Source: Lewinella sp050633125 (lineage in GTDB: Bacteria; Bacteroidota; Bacteroidia; Chitinophagales; Saprospiraceae). From it: a DNA stretch of 64,000 bases. The notes below the pieces were generated by a model. That model was not told the origin of the DNA, ran no database searches, and was given only the letters and a program-made list of their open reading frames with translations. Location: the NCBI RefSeq assembly GCF_050633125.1, contig NZ_JBOEFX010000025.1, positions 83,441 through 147,440 on the forward strand, given 5' to 3'. A program made the position numbers and the translations under genes. The first letter of the stretch is position 1. Every line of letters begins with the position of its first letter. Of the stretch, positions 36,213 to 44,498 are shown piece after piece.

Positions 36213-36986
36213 ATGAATAATACACGCTTCATCAATGGCCTGTTGGCCACTTTTTTAATGCTCGGTTTGTTTGTCGTTACTTCTTGTGAAGAGGACGAAC
36301 CTACGCCGAGTATAACCTGTGAAGATTTTGCGGTAACACTTACAATGGACCCTGACAGTTCTCTGGCACTGATCCTGATTGCTGATGTAGAGGGTGGTAC
36401 AGCGCCTTATGCCTACGAATGGTCAACAGGCGAGACCACCAGTTCTATTGAGATAGCAGGAAACTTAAACGAGAACTATACCATTACGGTGACTGATGCG
36501 GGAGGTTGTACAGAGGTAGTGAGCTTTGGCCCCGACCCCTGCGATTTCTTTACGGCAACCATCAATGTTGACTCTAATGGAACAGCAGCGATCATCTTGC
36601 TTGCCAATCCTTCTTCAGGAACCGCTCCCTACACGTATGCTTGGTCGAATGGTGCTACTACCAATAGTATAGAGGTGTCTGATAATGGCACTTATACGGT
36701 TGATATTACAGATGCCAATGGCTGTACTACTAGTGCGAGTTATGAGTATACTTACATAGAGCCCTGCCTGAGTTTTATGGTGCAGGTAGGCGTAGCTCAA
36801 GATAGCACAGGGACGGGAAGTACCGATATCCTTTATGCCTCCGTCTCTGGCGGATTAGCACCTTACGCTTATGCTTGGTCTACAGGAGAAACAACCTACT
36901 CCATTGTTCCCTCTGGCACTGGTAATTATGCGGTAACGGTAACGGATAGCTACGGGTGTGTCGCAGAGGATGATATTGATTATTAA
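36213..36986 (+). CDS. SprB-repeat lipoprotein 2
   Basis: A 257-residue lipoprotein with Cys at about 25 ('LGLFVVTSCEEDEP') and three SprB-type repeats: 'GGTAPYAYEWSTGETTSSI', 'SGTAPYTYAWSNGATTNSI' and 'GGLAPYAYAWSTGETTYSI'. Each ends in a VTDxxGC-like strand. The frame opens at TTG 36207, but the ATG at 36213 is the better start. It follows the two-repeat paralogue by 90 bases and precedes the ECF sigma gene by 245. The pair probably arose by duplication and may be surface sensors or adhesins. Confidence 0.82.
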   Translation: MNNTRFINGLLATFLMLGLFVVTSCEEDEPTPSITCEDFAVTLTMDPDSSLALILIADVEGGTAPYAYEWSTGETTSSIEIAGNLNENYTITVTDAGGCTEVVSFGPDPCDFFTATINVDSNGTAAIILLANPSSGTAPYTYAWSNGATTNSIEVSDNGTYTVDITDANGCTTSASYEYTYIEPCLSFMVQVGVAQDSTGTGSTDILYASVSGGLAPYAYAWSTGETTYSIVPSGTGNYAVTVTDSYGCVAEDDIDY

Positions 36987-37031
36987 TAGAATGCAGCAAC
37001 AACTCAGTTTGTCGAGTTAGATGGACACAGG

Positions 37032-37188
37032 GCAAGCCCAAGGGGTCGGTGAAGAATAAGTTCCCGATTTCAGGCTAGAGATTTTGGTGTTGAACAAAGC
37101 GCGCAGAACGCGGATAGCCTAAGCTGCGCAAGTGATAAATAACGAAGTTCAGCGCCGACCCCTAAGCTATAATTTAGCAAGGGCTTGC
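37032..37188. ncRNA. Possible structured element with nested inverted repeats
   Basis: The outer arms GCAAGCCC (37032-37039) and GGGCTTGC (37181-37188) are exact complements. Just inside, AGGGGTCGG (37041-37049) pairs exactly with CCGACCCCT (37155-37163). Further in, AGGCTA (37072-37077) can pair with TAGCCT (37115-37120), or GCGCA (37101-37105) with TGCGC (37125-37129), in a crossing arrangement. It ends 43 bases before the ECF sigma start. It could be an RNA leader or a small non-autonomous element. Expression is not shown. Confidence 0.4.
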
Positions 37189-37231
37189 TTTTGTGTAGCA
37201 TGTTTATTGACCTTTAATGATTAGCGTCTAG

Positions 37232-37765
37232 ATGGAGATTAAGGATAGTTTGGTACAAGCCTGTATCGCTCAGGATCGGAAAGCTCAGAAGGAGCTGTAT
37301 CTGATCTTGCTTCCTTACCTGCGAGCCGTGGCCCAGCGGTACTTGAAAAATACCTCTTACGCCAAAGATGTCCTACAAGAAAGTTTCGTGAAAATCTTTC
37401 AGCGACTCGAAACTTTTGAAACTGGAAAGGGAGCACTAAAAAGTTGGGCAGCAAAAATCGTTATCAATACGAGCATCAATTACAATGAGAGAGTCATTGG
37501 GAAATCGACCTCCGAACTGAATGATGACCACCGCAGCACGGAGTTGGAATACTCCGGACTGGAAGTATCAAAAAAGAAATTGATGAGTATCCTCAAACAA
37601 ATGCCGAAAGGGTATTTTGAAGTCTTTAACCTCTTTGTGGTTGATGGTTACAGTCATCAGGAAATCACAAGTATTCTGAATATCAGCGAAGCTTTATCGC
37701 GTAAGAAACTATCACGCGCTCGCAGCTGGTTACAGAAATCGAGGGGTAAATTATTAATAGATTAA
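37232..37765 (+). CDS. ECF-family RNA polymerase sigma factor
   Basis: A 177-residue sigma-70 family factor with only regions 2 and 4. Region 2 is at about 22-90, with 'YAKDVLQESFVKIFQRLETFE' and 'ALKSWAAKIVINTSIN'. Region 4 is at about 115-170, with 'MPKGYFEVFNLFVVDGYSHQEITSILNI' and 'SRKKLSRARSWLQ'. ECF factors direct polymerase to envelope or stress genes and are held by an anti-sigma factor. The next gene, 36 bases downstream, is the likely anti-sigma partner. The preceding SprB lipoproteins may be targets. Confidence 0.93.
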   Translation: MEIKDSLVQACIAQDRKAQKELYLILLPYLRAVAQRYLKNTSYAKDVLQESFVKIFQRLETFETGKGALKSWAAKIVINTSINYNERVIGKSTSELNDDHRSTELEYSGLEVSKKKLMSILKQMPKGYFEVFNLFVVDGYSHQEITSILNISEALSRKKLSRARSWLQKSRGKLLID

Positions 37766-37801
37766 AAATAACGCATTTGTAGCATTTTTAAACCCAAGGT
37801 T

Positions 37802-39349
37802 ATGGATGATTTAGAGAAGGAGTATCAAGAAAATTTCAGAGATCAGGAGATGCCTAATGATGATTTTGATGTGGATGGCCTGTGGGCCGATATTCACGCG
37901 GACTTGGATGCTCAAGCCCAAACCCCAATACGGTCTTTTTATCCTCCTAAAGGGAGCATGGCCATCCTACTGTTGCTCACCTTGGTGGGAATGCTATGGT
38001 GGTATAGTAGCTCAGATAGCGCTGATTCCGAGACCTTCTCCAATCAAACATCTACATCGTTCGATGAAATAGATAATAATAGTTTACACCCTGAGCAGGC
38101 AACTCCGACAGATAATTACTCAGCACTCGTTGAGCAACAAGAAAAAACACTTACGGTGGATGCCCTTTCGGGAAATCAGACCATAAAACAGGAAACAGTA
38201 AGCATAAACGAAGGTACAGAGCAAGAAATACTACAGCGCAGCAAAAGTAAGCAAGAACAGACTCCACCAATAGTGATAGTTTCAACAGGAATTAAAGAAA
38301 ATACTCAAAATGCACTTCCTCAATTAGTACTCACAACCTCCCTTGAAGAACAAGTTAAGGAGGCTAAAGAATTTAATGAAGAAGTAGACCTCATTCCAGC
38401 TGATGATGATAAACTAAATTCAGCAACAGCAACAAGTCAATCGTTACAATCAACAAACGAAGAATTAGTGTTGGATGTACAAAATAATAACAGGACTGAT
38501 GAGGTAGCAGTATCCTCACTTCGTACTGCTGTCCCCCTTTTGGCCAAGTTGCCATTATTACCCCTTTCCTTCGGCAATTCTACTACAGGAAAGATGGAGA
38601 ACGCTGTAACAAATAAGCCGCTGGGTTTAGCCAAAAGGATAAAGAACACCCACTGGGCAGTAGCTGCGTACAGTGGTGTTAATCAATTCCGGGCAAAATA
38701 CTTGCCGATCAATAACCTTGAAGCGATAGCACTGCGCAATAATAATCTAAGCCCTGTATGGGGTGCTACCTACGGGGTGAACATCAGTCGCCTACGGAAA
38801 AACTGGCACCTCCGGACTGGAATTGCTCGCTATGACCTTTGGAATAGATTAGATTACCAATCGATTGATACGGATAGCGTGCCAATAGAACAGGTATTAC
38901 TGCGCGTGCTCATCAACGGCAATACGGGAGATGTTTTAGCAACAGAAGTAGGAGATACTGTTGGTTTGGAAATAACGACCTTACAGGTAACACATTTCAA
39001 TCGTTTTCAAACCTACAGTATCCCGCTGGAAATAGGCTGGCATCAACGAAAAAGGGCATGGCAGTACGGTATCACTGCGGGAGTGGTGTTCAATTTTACC
39101 CAGCAATCCGATGGTAGAAATTTTGACGCAGAAGGCAACTTGATTGACTATAGTGCGACGGATGCGTCAGTGCTTTTACGTCCCTTAAGCATTGGCTGGA
39201 GCTTGAGTCCATCACTGGCTTATCAATTGTCTCCCCGTTTTCAGCTTCAATTTCAACCGCGTTGGACATGGAGCCAGCATCGTTTGGAAGAGGGGACCGT
39301 CAGGGTGCAGCAGTATAACTTTAATTTGGGCCTTCAGTATAGGTTTTAA
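37802..39349 (+). CDS. Anti-sigma-like N-terminus fused to outer-membrane barrel-like domain
   Basis: A 515-residue protein. Residues 1-45 are an acidic helical segment ('DDLEKEYQENFRDQEMP', 'DVDGLWADIHADLD') without a signal peptide. One membrane helix is at about 51-70 ('SMAILLLLTLVGMLWWYSSS'). A low-complexity Gln/Glu/Thr/Ser linker of about 200 residues follows. The C-terminal 240 residues are beta-strand-like ('HWAVAAYSGVNQF', 'WGATYGVNI', 'YSIPLEIGWHQ', 'WQYGITAGVVFNF', 'LSIGWSLSPSLAYQL', 'FNLGLQYRF') and end in Phe, as barrels recognised by BAM do. Its position 36 bases after the sigma gene suggests it binds that factor. A single chain spanning inner membrane, periplasm and outer membrane is inferred. 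Confidence 0.7.
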   Translation: MDDLEKEYQENFRDQEMPNDDFDVDGLWADIHADLDAQAQTPIRSFYPPKGSMAILLLLTLVGMLWWYSSSDSADSETFSNQTSTSFDEIDNNSLHPEQATPTDNYSALVEQQEKTLTVDALSGNQTIKQETVSINEGTEQEILQRSKSKQEQTPPIVIVSTGIKENTQNALPQLVLTTSLEEQVKEAKEFNEEVDLIPADDDKLNSATATSQSLQSTNEELVLDVQNNNRTDEVAVSSLRTAVPLLAKLPLLPLSFGNSTTGKMENAVTNKPLGLAKRIKNTHWAVAAYSGVNQFRAKYLPINNLEAIALRNNNLSPVWGATYGVNISRLRKNWHLRTGIARYDLWNRLDYQSIDTDSVPIEQVLLRVLINGNTGDVLATEVGDTVGLEITTLQVTHFNRFQTYSIPLEIGWHQRKRAWQYGITAGVVFNFTQQSDGRNFDAEGNLIDYSATDASVLLRPLSIGWSLSPSLAYQLSPRFQLQFQPRWTWSQHRLEEGTVRVQQYNFNLGLQYRF

Positions 39350-39502
39350 GAGCGATTCATTTTTAGTGAAGGCATCATAGGGATCACACTATGTGGGGGG
39401 CTTTTTTACACACCCCTGTGGTCGTCCCAAAACCTTAAGCGTCTTTGGTGGTTCAAAAAACGTATCTCGGCTGTTATTTATGAATTCAACCTATCCAGTT
39501 CC

Positions 39503-39537
39503 CCTTAAATGCCCTTATAATCTCTTATATGGTTCAA
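39503..39537 (-). repeat. Decamer-repeat module, copy 3
   Basis: Units CCTTAAATGC, CCTTATAATC and TCTTATATGG, then TTCAA. The TTCAA end lies 31 bases from the stop of the reverse-strand glucosaminidase gene. Confidence 0.85.
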
Positions 39538-39567
39538 ATAACCTTGGTGTTTTGGGTGGGTAAGAAA

Positions 39568-40113
39568 TCACTCCGGCAGTTCGTACAAATGATAGCGCCA
39601 GATAATCCGTAGGACCTTGTCCGTATAGCCAGGATCAGTTGCGTAACCGCCTTCGCGGAGACCTTCTACCCAGGCGCGGTAATTCCACGAGGGCAGGTCC
39701 CGAATTTGGGAATAATTGTCTCTGGTAAGGATAAAGTCACCAAAGTCCGTGTAGCTTTCGCTGATCAGTGGATAGCGTCGAAAGCAGGCTACGGTTGCAT
39801 ATACAAACCACCCCTCATACTCCAGTGTCTGTTTACAATAGGAGAGCCCTGGTCGATCTGGCTTAGATTTGATACCGAAATGGTTATTGGCGTTAACGGC
39901 CAATTCACTTTTACCCCAGTTGCTTTCCAGGCCGGCAATAGCGAGGATTACGGGCTCAGGAATACTGGTGCTTTGGCTCAGTTGTTTTGAAAGATAGCGA
40001 TATTGAGTGAGGTATTTACTCACGGCTCCCGGTCGAGATTTGTCTAGGTCAGCACTACTTGGGCTGAGGCATAGGATGGTCAGAGGAAGCAAAAGGCAGT
40101 ACAGGATTCTCAT
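39568..40113 (-). CDS. Secreted glucosaminidase-domain (FlgJ/lysozyme subfamily) protein
   Basis: A 181-residue peptidoglycan hydrolase. Signal peptide at about 1-19. Catalytic region: 'SIPEPVILAIAGLESNWGKSELAVNANNHFGIK' (the ESNWG Glu is the expected acid), then 'YCKQTLEYEGWFVYATVACFRRYP', 'SYTDFGDFIL' and 'YATDPGYTDKVLRIIWRY'. This is the Glucosaminidase (PF01832-type) pattern. The frame runs up to 40227, but the ATG at 40111-40113 begins the signal peptide and is preferred. It is probably a cell-wall remodelling enzyme in the periplasm. Confidence 0.85.
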   Translation of the reverse strand: MRILYCLLLPLTILCLSPSSADLDKSRPGAVSKYLTQYRYLSKQLSQSTSIPEPVILAIAGLESNWGKSELAVNANNHFGIKSKPDRPGLSYCKQTLEYEGWFVYATVACFRRYPLISESYTDFGDFILTRDNYSQIRDLPSWNYRAWVEGLREGGYATDPGYTDKVLRIIWRYHLYELPE

Positions 40114-40275
40114 GTGTGTGCAGGTTGTATGGGCTTGCACAAGATAGGAAAGTTGGGAAAAAAATAGGCGCTTGATGGCAATTTTTGCGAACTGCTTTTC
40201 AACTTGCCAGCTATCTTTGACGTTCAACCTTCATAGATGCTAAGCATATTTTATTTATTCAATCAAACATTACCT

Positions 40276-40950
40276 ATGTCTTCTATCATCCAGCCTTCCG
40301 TGTTTGCCTTTCTAAAAGCCATCACCGTCAATAATGACCGCGACTGGTTTAAGGAGCACAAAGGAGATTACCAAGCTGCGCTGGATAATTTTAAGGCTTT
40401 TGCTGGTAGTTTACATGATCACATGACCTTGCATGATGAGATTGAAAGAATGAAACTCCACCGTATCTACCGTGATGTCCGCTTTTCAAAAGACAAGACA
40501 CCGTATAATTCCCACTTTAGCGGCAGTTTTGTGCGGGCTACCAAATGGAAGCGAGGCGGTTACTATTTTCACCTGGAGCCAGGAAACTCCTTTGTTGGCG
40601 GCGGCTTTTGGGGCCCCGAGCGTGATGACCTAAAACGTATCCGCACAGAACTAGCGACGGCGGCTGAGCCACTACGAGAGATTATCAATTCTGCTGAATT
40701 TATTGCCACCTTCGGGGAGCTCAAAGGCGATCAGCTCAAAACAGCTCCACAGGGATACCCCAAAGATCATCCCAATATTGACCTCCTGCGCTACAAACAG
40801 TTTCTTGTCAGTCGTAATTTTACTGATGAAGAAGTGATGGCCCCAGACTTTGCAGCCCAAGCGTCAAATGCCTTTCATCAGATGCGCCCTTTCTTTGATT
40901 TCATGAGTGATGTACTGACTACCGATGAGAATGGGGTGCCATTGGAGTAG
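40276..40950 (+). CDS. DUF2461-family protein
   Basis: A 224-residue soluble protein. 'FLKAITVNNDRDWFKEHKGDYQ' (about 11-32), 'RIYRDVRFSKDKTPYNSHF' and 'GGYYFHLEPGNSFVGGGFW' are the conserved blocks of the DUF2461/TIGR02453 family, and 'FLVSRNFTDEEV' follows later. Biochemical role unknown. The frame opens at 40237, but the ATG at 40276 gives the family N terminus. It is divergent from the glucosaminidase gene and convergent with the CotH gene. Confidence 0.88.
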   Translation: MSSIIQPSVFAFLKAITVNNDRDWFKEHKGDYQAALDNFKAFAGSLHDHMTLHDEIERMKLHRIYRDVRFSKDKTPYNSHFSGSFVRATKWKRGGYYFHLEPGNSFVGGGFWGPERDDLKRIRTELATAAEPLREIINSAEFIATFGELKGDQLKTAPQGYPKDHPNIDLLRYKQFLVSRNFTDEEVMAPDFAAQASNAFHQMRPFFDFMSDVLTTDENGVPLE

Positions 40951-40953
40951 AGG

Positions 40954-41034
40954 AGTGCTCATCCCGAGGGGGCGGGATTCGCGGTTGTGCTCTTCCGATT
41001 TATCGGAAGAGCACAACCGTGAGGAACGAGCACT
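40954..41034. terminator. Bidirectional hairpin between DUF2461 and CotH genes
   Basis: An 18-bp perfect stem (40982-40999 with 41002-41019, 2-base loop) sits inside outer arms AGTGCTC (40954-40960) and GAGCACT (41028-41034). It starts 4 bases after one stop and overlaps the other. No T-run. Confidence 0.65.
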
Positions 41035-43318
41035 ATTGAAACACCACTTTCGTGGAAAAGATCGCCTGACCATTTTCGTTAATAAGCAAGATGTACATGC
41101 CAGCGGGCATTTGGAGATTCCATTGTGTAGCTTTGCCGTTCCAGCGGTATTGCTGCATCATTTGCCCCGCAAGGTTGAACAATTGAGCTTCATACTGGCT
41201 ACCTTCTGGAGCTTCAATCGTAATCCAATCGTTTGCTGGATTGGGGTACACCTCAAAAGGTTTGATCACAATCCCTTCGCCAGTGCCTAAGGGCTCGTTA
41301 CTGGCGCCAGGAGTAGGGTTGACAGATTGGAAAGCACCCGTTCCGTTGGGTAAACGCCCCACGGCCGCGTCGGTCTCCTGTGGCCCGAACTCCGTTCCGT
41401 CAATCAGTCCATTACCGGCCGCGTCGGTATCAAAAATGCCGATGAATTCCCCATCTGCGGATAGTTTGAAATCCGTGTGCAAAGGCCCCTGCTCTTCGTC
41501 ATCATCTACCCACACGAGGAGGAAGGCACCAGCACTGATACTCATATCAGGAAAGGCCCACTTGGTAGGATTGTCAGGATTGTCGGAGAGGTAACGCCCG
41601 GTGAGGTCGATACTCTGATCGCTATAATTGTGGATTTCGACCCAATCGTCAAACTCATCTTCTTCATCGGCGATCACGGTGCCGTTGCTGGCCATAAATT
41701 CGTTGATGGCCAACTGTAAGCCTCCATTGCTTACTTCGAGGGTAAAGTTGTCACAAACAGGGTGGCGCTTCATAGCGCCTTGGTTATCAGAAGCAGTAAA
41801 GTAATATTCAATGTTGCCAGCACTCGACAAAGGAGAGAGGAAGATACCGTACTCGCCATCATCAGGCAGGCCATCTCCGGTATTGCCAAAGTCTTCCATA
41901 TTTACACAATTGAAAGATTGACCAGGAAGTTGGTAGCACAATTGGACTAGATTCACACTTTCATCTTCTTGCACATTTACTTGAAAGGAAAGTTGTTGTC
42001 CGACGGATGCGGTACTTGCACGTTCGCCAAAAAGGTAGGGAGCCGGATTGAGGTCCTCTAATTGTGTCAAAGTATTTTCCCGACGAGCTAAAATGTAAGA
42101 TTTTAGGCCGTAATCCGTATGGGAATAGTCGGTTTCGTCATCAAAAGCATTGTGGAAATCCGTCAGGCTAAATCCGTAATCCAACGGATAATAATCGTCT
42201 TCGGTCACAAAAGGGAGCAGTTTGGCCTGTAAGGCATCAAAATCAGGAAAAAGATTGATGGGTTTGAAATCCTCCTCCAGGAAAGCTTCGATGTAATAAG
42301 TGTACCGCGCCCGATAGTCAGGCACCTCCAAGATACGCTCAAACAATGGGCGATCCGTCGATCCGCTGGGCCAGTTGTAAATGTCGCGTTCTGCCCAGTC
42401 ACGGTTAAGCCAGTCGATACCGAGGGTGTTGTCCAGGTCGAAGGGGATGTACTCGAAACGGTCAGTAGCGGTGTTATGGTAGAGGTAGAAGTTGTTTTGG
42501 TTAAACGCGTAGCCATCCCAGTTGCCGACTAAAACATCGAAGGCCATGGTACGTAGGTAGGTGTCTACATTGAAAATGGCCTCTAGTTCGCAAGGCAGAT
42601 CACTGATAGAAGTCTGATTGATGACGCTGATAAAGTTGGCGAGATCACTGTAGTCGTCGGTATCACTGTTGTTTTGTAAATCGTAAGCACGGCGCCCATT
42701 ACTGGTGAATTTATACAAGTCGGGATCATCGCCGAGGTAGGCCAGGTCTGCCGGATAGAGGCATTTGTAGAGGTTGCCGTCTTTATTGCCAAAACGGAGG
42801 TCGACAAACTCTTCGTCGATATGCTCGATATTGGCATAGAGGCCGAAGTAGTCACCGTTGATATACAGTTCTACGTGATTGGCTCTTGCGCCGGGAACGC
42901 GCATATCTTTGAGTAAATCCCAGCAAATCTTCGCTCTGCTAATCGTCGGGTCGTTGTGTTCCCCGTTGAGGTTGATTTTTTCAAGCCCTTTCCATTTTTG
43001 ACTGGTAAAAGAGTTGAAGGAAACTTTGAAGGATTTTTTTGCGCTGTAGCGAGAAGTGTTGCCGCGTAAGCGAAAGCCAATTTGCTGAACAGTATCCACC
43101 CCTTCTTCGTCGGTAAACATAAACGTTGCTGGGTATTCAACATCACTTTCTTCGTTGCCAGGTGCCAATATAGCATTGATGTCGCCAGCAGCAATAGTGA
43201 TATCTACCCTGGGGACAATATCATCTTCAAAAGCGGCACCCCGGCCAGGGAAAAGATCTTGGGCCGTAAGGCCAAACGAAAAGATGAGTAATGGTAAAAG
43301 TAGTAGCAGTCGATTCAT
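41033..43318 (-). CDS. CotH-kinase-domain secreted protein with lamin-tail and T9SS domains
   Basis: A 761-residue protein. Signal peptide at 1-19, then the CotH domain (about 35-420) with 'RISRAKICWDLL'-like text as 'TISRAKICWDLLKDMRVPG', 'GDYFGLYANIEHIDEEFV', 'LVGNWDGYAFNQNNFYL' and the metal motif 'YIPFDLDNTLG'. A lamin-tail domain (about 540-660) includes 'AINEFMASNGTVIADEEDE' and 'DDWVEIHNYSDQSIDL'. A type A T9SS domain starts 'FEVYPNPANDWI' at about 690. CotH proteins are atypical kinases. The substrate here is unknown, presumably at the surface. Confidence 0.9.
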   Translation of the reverse strand: MNRLLLLLPLLIFSFGLTAQDLFPGRGAAFEDDIVPRVDITIAAGDINAILAPGNEESDVEYPATFMFTDEEGVDTVQQIGFRLRGNTSRYSAKKSFKVSFNSFTSQKWKGLEKINLNGEHNDPTISRAKICWDLLKDMRVPGARANHVELYINGDYFGLYANIEHIDEEFVDLRFGNKDGNLYKCLYPADLAYLGDDPDLYKFTSNGRRAYDLQNNSDTDDYSDLANFISVINQTSISDLPCELEAIFNVDTYLRTMAFDVLVGNWDGYAFNQNNFYLYHNTATDRFEYIPFDLDNTLGIDWLNRDWAERDIYNWPSGSTDRPLFERILEVPDYRARYTYYIEAFLEEDFKPINLFPDFDALQAKLLPFVTEDDYYPLDYGFSLTDFHNAFDDETDYSHTDYGLKSYILARRENTLTQLEDLNPAPYLFGERASTASVGQQLSFQVNVQEDESVNLVQLCYQLPGQSFNCVNMEDFGNTGDGLPDDGEYGIFLSPLSSAGNIEYYFTASDNQGAMKRHPVCDNFTLEVSNGGLQLAINEFMASNGTVIADEEDEFDDWVEIHNYSDQSIDLTGRYLSDNPDNPTKWAFPDMSISAGAFLLVWVDDDEEQGPLHTDFKLSADGEFIGIFDTDAAGNGLIDGTEFGPQETDAAVGRLPNGTGAFQSVNPTPGASNEPLGTGEGIVIKPFEVYPNPANDWITIEAPEGSQYEAQLFNLAGQMMQQYRWNGKATQWNLQMPAGMYILLINENGQAIFSTKVVFQ

Positions 43319-43344
43319 ATCCTTCTTGGTTGTAAACGGAAATA

Positions 43345-43379
43345 TTGAATCATATAAGGGATTATAAGGTCATTTAAGG
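43345..43379 (+). repeat. Decamer-repeat module, copy 4 (inverted)
   Basis: Read on the given strand: TTGAA, TCATATAAGG, GATTATAAGG, TCATTTAAGG. It faces copy 5, 13 bases away, and together they form a large inverted repeat upstream of the CotH gene. Confidence 0.85.
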
Positions 43380-43392
43380 GGTAAGAAAAGAG

Positions 43393-43427
43393 GCTTATAT
43401 ATTCTTATAATCCCTTATATGGTTCAA
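43393..43427 (-). repeat. Decamer-repeat module, copy 5
   Basis: Units GCTTATATAT, TCTTATAATC and CCTTATATGG, then TTCAA. It lies 105 bases past the stop of the reverse-strand BASS transporter gene. Confidence 0.85.
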
Positions 43428-43531
43428 GTTCTTGTCTTGTAAGAAGCCTCTTTCTTTCGAAAAGGTACTCTCAAAATTAGCAGAAAAAGGCATCAACGCG
43501 ATAATTTTTTTGAGTCACAAAAGACATTAAT

Positions 43532-44395
43532 CTATTTTACTTCCCGTCGTCCAAACCACCACATCAGGACACCACCACTCAGAAACATAGCAATACTATA
43601 AATGGCGGCGGGAAGGCTCACCTCGGGCAGAAAGAGGATGGAAGAAGCGACAACAATAGCCAAAGTGCCATTTTGGATACCTGATTCAATGGCGATAGTG
43701 ATGGATTGCGCCAAGTTTAGTCCAAAAAAACGGGCAACTCCCCAGCCCAATCCCATCGTAATGAGGTTGAGTGCAAAGGTCGCTGGCCCCAGTACGGGCA
43801 GTGCATCCAGTAGGGTTTGCCAATTGGCTACTACGATTCCTGCCAGAATGAGGACGAAGATGACCGTAGAGGCGATCCGCATGGGGCGCTCCATTCGTTG
43901 AGCAAAAGCAAGGTTGCGCGAGCGCACCAGCATTCCGATACTAACGGGGAGTGCTGTGATGCCAAAAATTTGCCCCATCGTTGCGAGTATAGGTAGCTCT
44001 ATCGGTCGGCTTTCGCCTAAAAAATGAGCCAAGCCCCAACGGACAATCAATGGAATGGTGAAAATAGTAACGGTACTACTGATCGCCGTGAGTGTGACCG
44101 ATAATGCAATATCCCCCTTCGCTACATAGCTAATGAGGTTGGAGGTAGCACCACCGGGGCAGGCCGCCAACAACAATAAGCCCACTGCCAGAAAAGGAGA
44201 GAGGGCAAACACATAACACAGGCCAAAGCCGATAAGCGGCAACAGAATAAGTTGGTTGAAAAGCCCGAGTGTAACCGCTCCCGGAAACCGCACCACTCGT
44301 CGAAAGTCTTCCAAGGTCAAGGACAGCCCCATGCCAATCATGATAATAAAAAGCGAAGCCGGAAGAATAACCGTGGTGAGGATAGAGGATTCCAT
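43532..44395 (-). CDS. Bile acid:sodium symporter (BASS) family transporter
   Basis: A 287-residue protein with about nine or ten hydrophobic segments. Family features are 'MGLSLTLEDFRRVVRFPGAV' (about 22-41), 'LAACPGGATSNLISYVAKGD' (about 76-95, sodium-site region) and 'ESGIQNGTLAIVVASSIL' (about 237-254, the second crossover). BASS members carry organic acids, sterols or arsenite with sodium. The substrate is unknown here. It stands alone. Confidence 0.9.
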   Translation of the reverse strand: MESSILTTVILPASLFIIMIGMGLSLTLEDFRRVVRFPGAVTLGLFNQLILLPLIGFGLCYVFALSPFLAVGLLLLAACPGGATSNLISYVAKGDIALSVTLTAISSTVTIFTIPLIVRWGLAHFLGESRPIELPILATMGQIFGITALPVSIGMLVRSRNLAFAQRMERPMRIASTVIFVLILAGIVVANWQTLLDALPVLGPATFALNLITMGLGWGVARFFGLNLAQSITIAIESGIQNGTLAIVVASSILFLPEVSLPAAIYSIAMFLSGGVLMWWFGRREVK

Positions 44396-44430
44396 AAGGG
44401 AGGTTAGGAGGTAATGGGTACGAAGATAGC

Positions 44431-44496
44431 AAAGTCGGAAGTCAGAAATGGGAAGTCAGAAATATTTCCGACTTCCCACCTCCCATCTCCGACTTT
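44431..44496 (-). terminator. Imperfect hairpin built of GGAAGTC words
   Basis: AAAGTCGGAAGTCAG words on the left (from 44431) face CTCCGACTTT on the right (to 44496), giving a long imperfect stem 2 bases past the stop of the PQQ-type dehydrogenase gene. The left half shares its words with 58057-58092. Confidence 0.5.
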
Positions 44497-44498
44497 AT

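Noticed and set aside
43532..44395. Arsenite exporter Acr3 assignment for the BASS protein
   Set aside because: The sequence shows the general BASS crossover motifs, but nothing that specifically marks Acr3.
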